Positions 63,362-64,000 of a DNA stretch of 64,000 nucleotides are shown here, one piece after another. Source of the DNA: Tenuifilaceae bacterium CYCD. GTDB lineage: Bacteria; Bacteroidota; Bacteroidia; Bacteroidales; Tenuifilaceae. Within the stretch, counting starts at the first letter, position 1, and every line of letters starts with the position of its first letter. The notes under the pieces were generated by a model, which was not told the origin of the DNA, made no database searches, and saw only the letters and a program-made list of their open reading frames with translations. The stretch covers positions 3,782,001 to 3,846,000 of the forward strand of contig AP027304.1 of the NCBI GenBank assembly GCA_036322835.1. The letters are read 5' to 3'. The position numbers and the translations under genes were made by a program.

Positions 63362-63395
63362 TTGTGTTTATTATTAACTTTAAAAACTAATTAAA

Positions 63396-63587
63396 ATGAA
63401 AACATTAAATGAAAATCTTTTTGGCAATTTTAAACTCCAAAAAAATGAGATGAAATCCCTAAAGGGAGGAACTGTGGTGATCGCAACTTCAGGTAAACAT
63501 GGTAACGGTATGTGTGTTAATGATACACATACATTTTATGATAATGGCACTAGCCGATTTGAGTGGGTTTACACTCAATGTAAGTAA
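63396..63587 (+). CDS. GG-leader precursor peptide, 63 aa
   Basis: Leader MKTLNENLFGNFKLQKNEMK then SLKGG (Gly24-Gly25), an excellent L-x-x-x-E-M-x-x-L-x-G-G leader for C39 exporters. Core of 38 residues with Cys40 and Cys62 (next to last residue), rich in Gly, Thr and aromatic residues. Like the peptide at 59974 it has a late Cys, but no CxC. Next gene is a ~410-aa-type protein. Confidence 0.78.
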   Translation: MKTLNENLFGNFKLQKNEMKSLKGGTVVIATSGKHGNGMCVNDTHTFYDNGTSRFEWVYTQCK

Positions 63588-63602
63588 ACGTTGAAAAATA
63601 AT

Positions 63603-63633
63603 TTAAGTTGTGCTTCAAAGAAGCACAACTTAA
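63603..63633 (+). terminator. Perfect hairpin between precursor and the next gene
   Basis: AAGTTGTGCTT (63605-63615) and AAGCACAACTT (63621-63631) form an 11-bp perfect stem with loop CAAAG, extendable by two A-T pairs. There is no T-run, so it may be an mRNA-stabilising or partial-termination element that lets the precursor be made in excess over the gene behind it. Confidence 0.55.
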
Positions 63634-63646
63634 TAAAACCTAATAT

Positions 63647-64000
63647 ATGAAAAGAGCGCAATTATTAATTTTGATATGTTTTTTTGTTTTTAATGCTTTT
63701 GGTCAATCCAAAATGAATTTTATTAATTATCATAATCCAGTCAATAAAATTGAAATTTTTGTTCGGAAGCAACTATATTCGGAAGCAATTTCTATGTATG
63801 AACAATTACAAAAGGAATATCCGCGCTTTTTTTACAAGGATTTGCACAATTTGAGTATCTGCTACTTAAAGGTTGAAAAATTAGACAGCGCAATTAGTAT
63901 TGCTCGCCGATTGGTTCTGCAAGGCTACACTTTGGATGATTTTTATAAATACAATGAGTATAATTGTATTACTAATAACCCCTTGTGGGGTAATTTTTTA
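63647..64000 (+). CDS. ~410-aa-type secreted protein, copy A4 (3' end outside window)
   Basis: 118 residues in the window. Signal peptide MKRAQLLILICFFVFNAFGQ, then YHNPVNKIEIFVRKQLYSEA, KDLHNLSICYLKVEKLDSAI and RRLVLQGYTLDDFYKYNEYN, corresponding to the HDLHNAALCAIL and QVIQGVSVEDF parts of A1. More diverged than A3. The order GG precursor then this protein repeats the cassette pattern. Confidence 0.7.
   Translation, partial: MKRAQLLILICFFVFNAFGQSKMNFINYHNPVNKIEIFVRKQLYSEAISMYEQLQKEYPRFFYKDLHNLSICYLKVEKLDSAISIARRLVLQGYTLDDFYKYNEYNCITNNPLWGNFL

Overview
The window comes from a Bacteroidota chromosome, probably order Bacteroidales. Support: TonB-dependent BtuB, TPR-SpoIIE phosphatases, a DUF349 repeat protein, a TlpA/DUF4369-type lipoprotein, weak Shine-Dalgarno sequences, promoters of the TTG-N20-TAnnTTTG type, and GG-leader peptide / grasp-with-spasm natural-product genes. 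No rRNA, tRNA or CRISPR array was recognised.

Layout. 1-3.0 kb (+): end of an S9 peptidase and a TPR/SpoIIE phosphatase. 3.0-15.7 kb (-): a ribosomally made peptide (RiPP) region. Reading along its own strand it holds a ~410-aa secreted protein, an ATP-grasp maturase (gwsG), a 71-aa protein, a SPASM protein (gwsS), a 271-aa secreted protein, a remnant of a second gwsS, a small HTH protein, a conserved RNA leader, three GG-leader precursor peptides (one only 59 codons), a radical SAM/SPASM enzyme, an S41-like protein, a C39-peptidase ABC exporter and its HlyD partner. 15.8-17.5 kb (-): a biotin-dependent carboxyltransferase subunit. 17.8-32.6 kb: two convergent cobalamin operons, each headed by a cobalamin riboswitch. 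The + operon carries uptake genes plus cobO; the - operon carries btuB and the late cobalamin assembly genes. A YefM/YoeB toxin-antitoxin pair and a guanidinium-exporter-like SMR protein lie where they meet. 32.7-58.7 kb: housekeeping genes (chemoreceptor, yidC, pyrG, DUF349, hsp20, trmD, pyk, xerD, nitroreductase/methyltransferase/MarR cluster, ygiD-like, clpB, RecB-like helicase, TlpA-like lipoprotein). 58.7-64 kb (+): a second RiPP region, made of repeated and partly deleted copies of the HTH / leader / GG precursor / ~410-aa protein cassette, preceded by a degenerate 42-bp tandem repeat.

How it fits together. In the first RiPP region the three precursors share a leader ending in GG and a fixed core pattern CxC-x16-CxCxC built from two Asn-rich half repeats. 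The adjacent radical SAM enzyme is the obvious modifier, and the C39 ABC exporter plus HlyD the obvious leader-cleaving export route. The two RiPP regions are related: a stretch of about 1 kb is nearly identical but inverted between 14.5-15.6 kb and 61.7-62.7 kb, and gwsG and gwsS fragments mark past deletions. A leader hairpin between the HTH gene and the precursor is kept in three copies, with compensatory base changes in one. These points are read from the sequence; the chemistry of the peptides and the role of the ~410-aa proteins are unknown.
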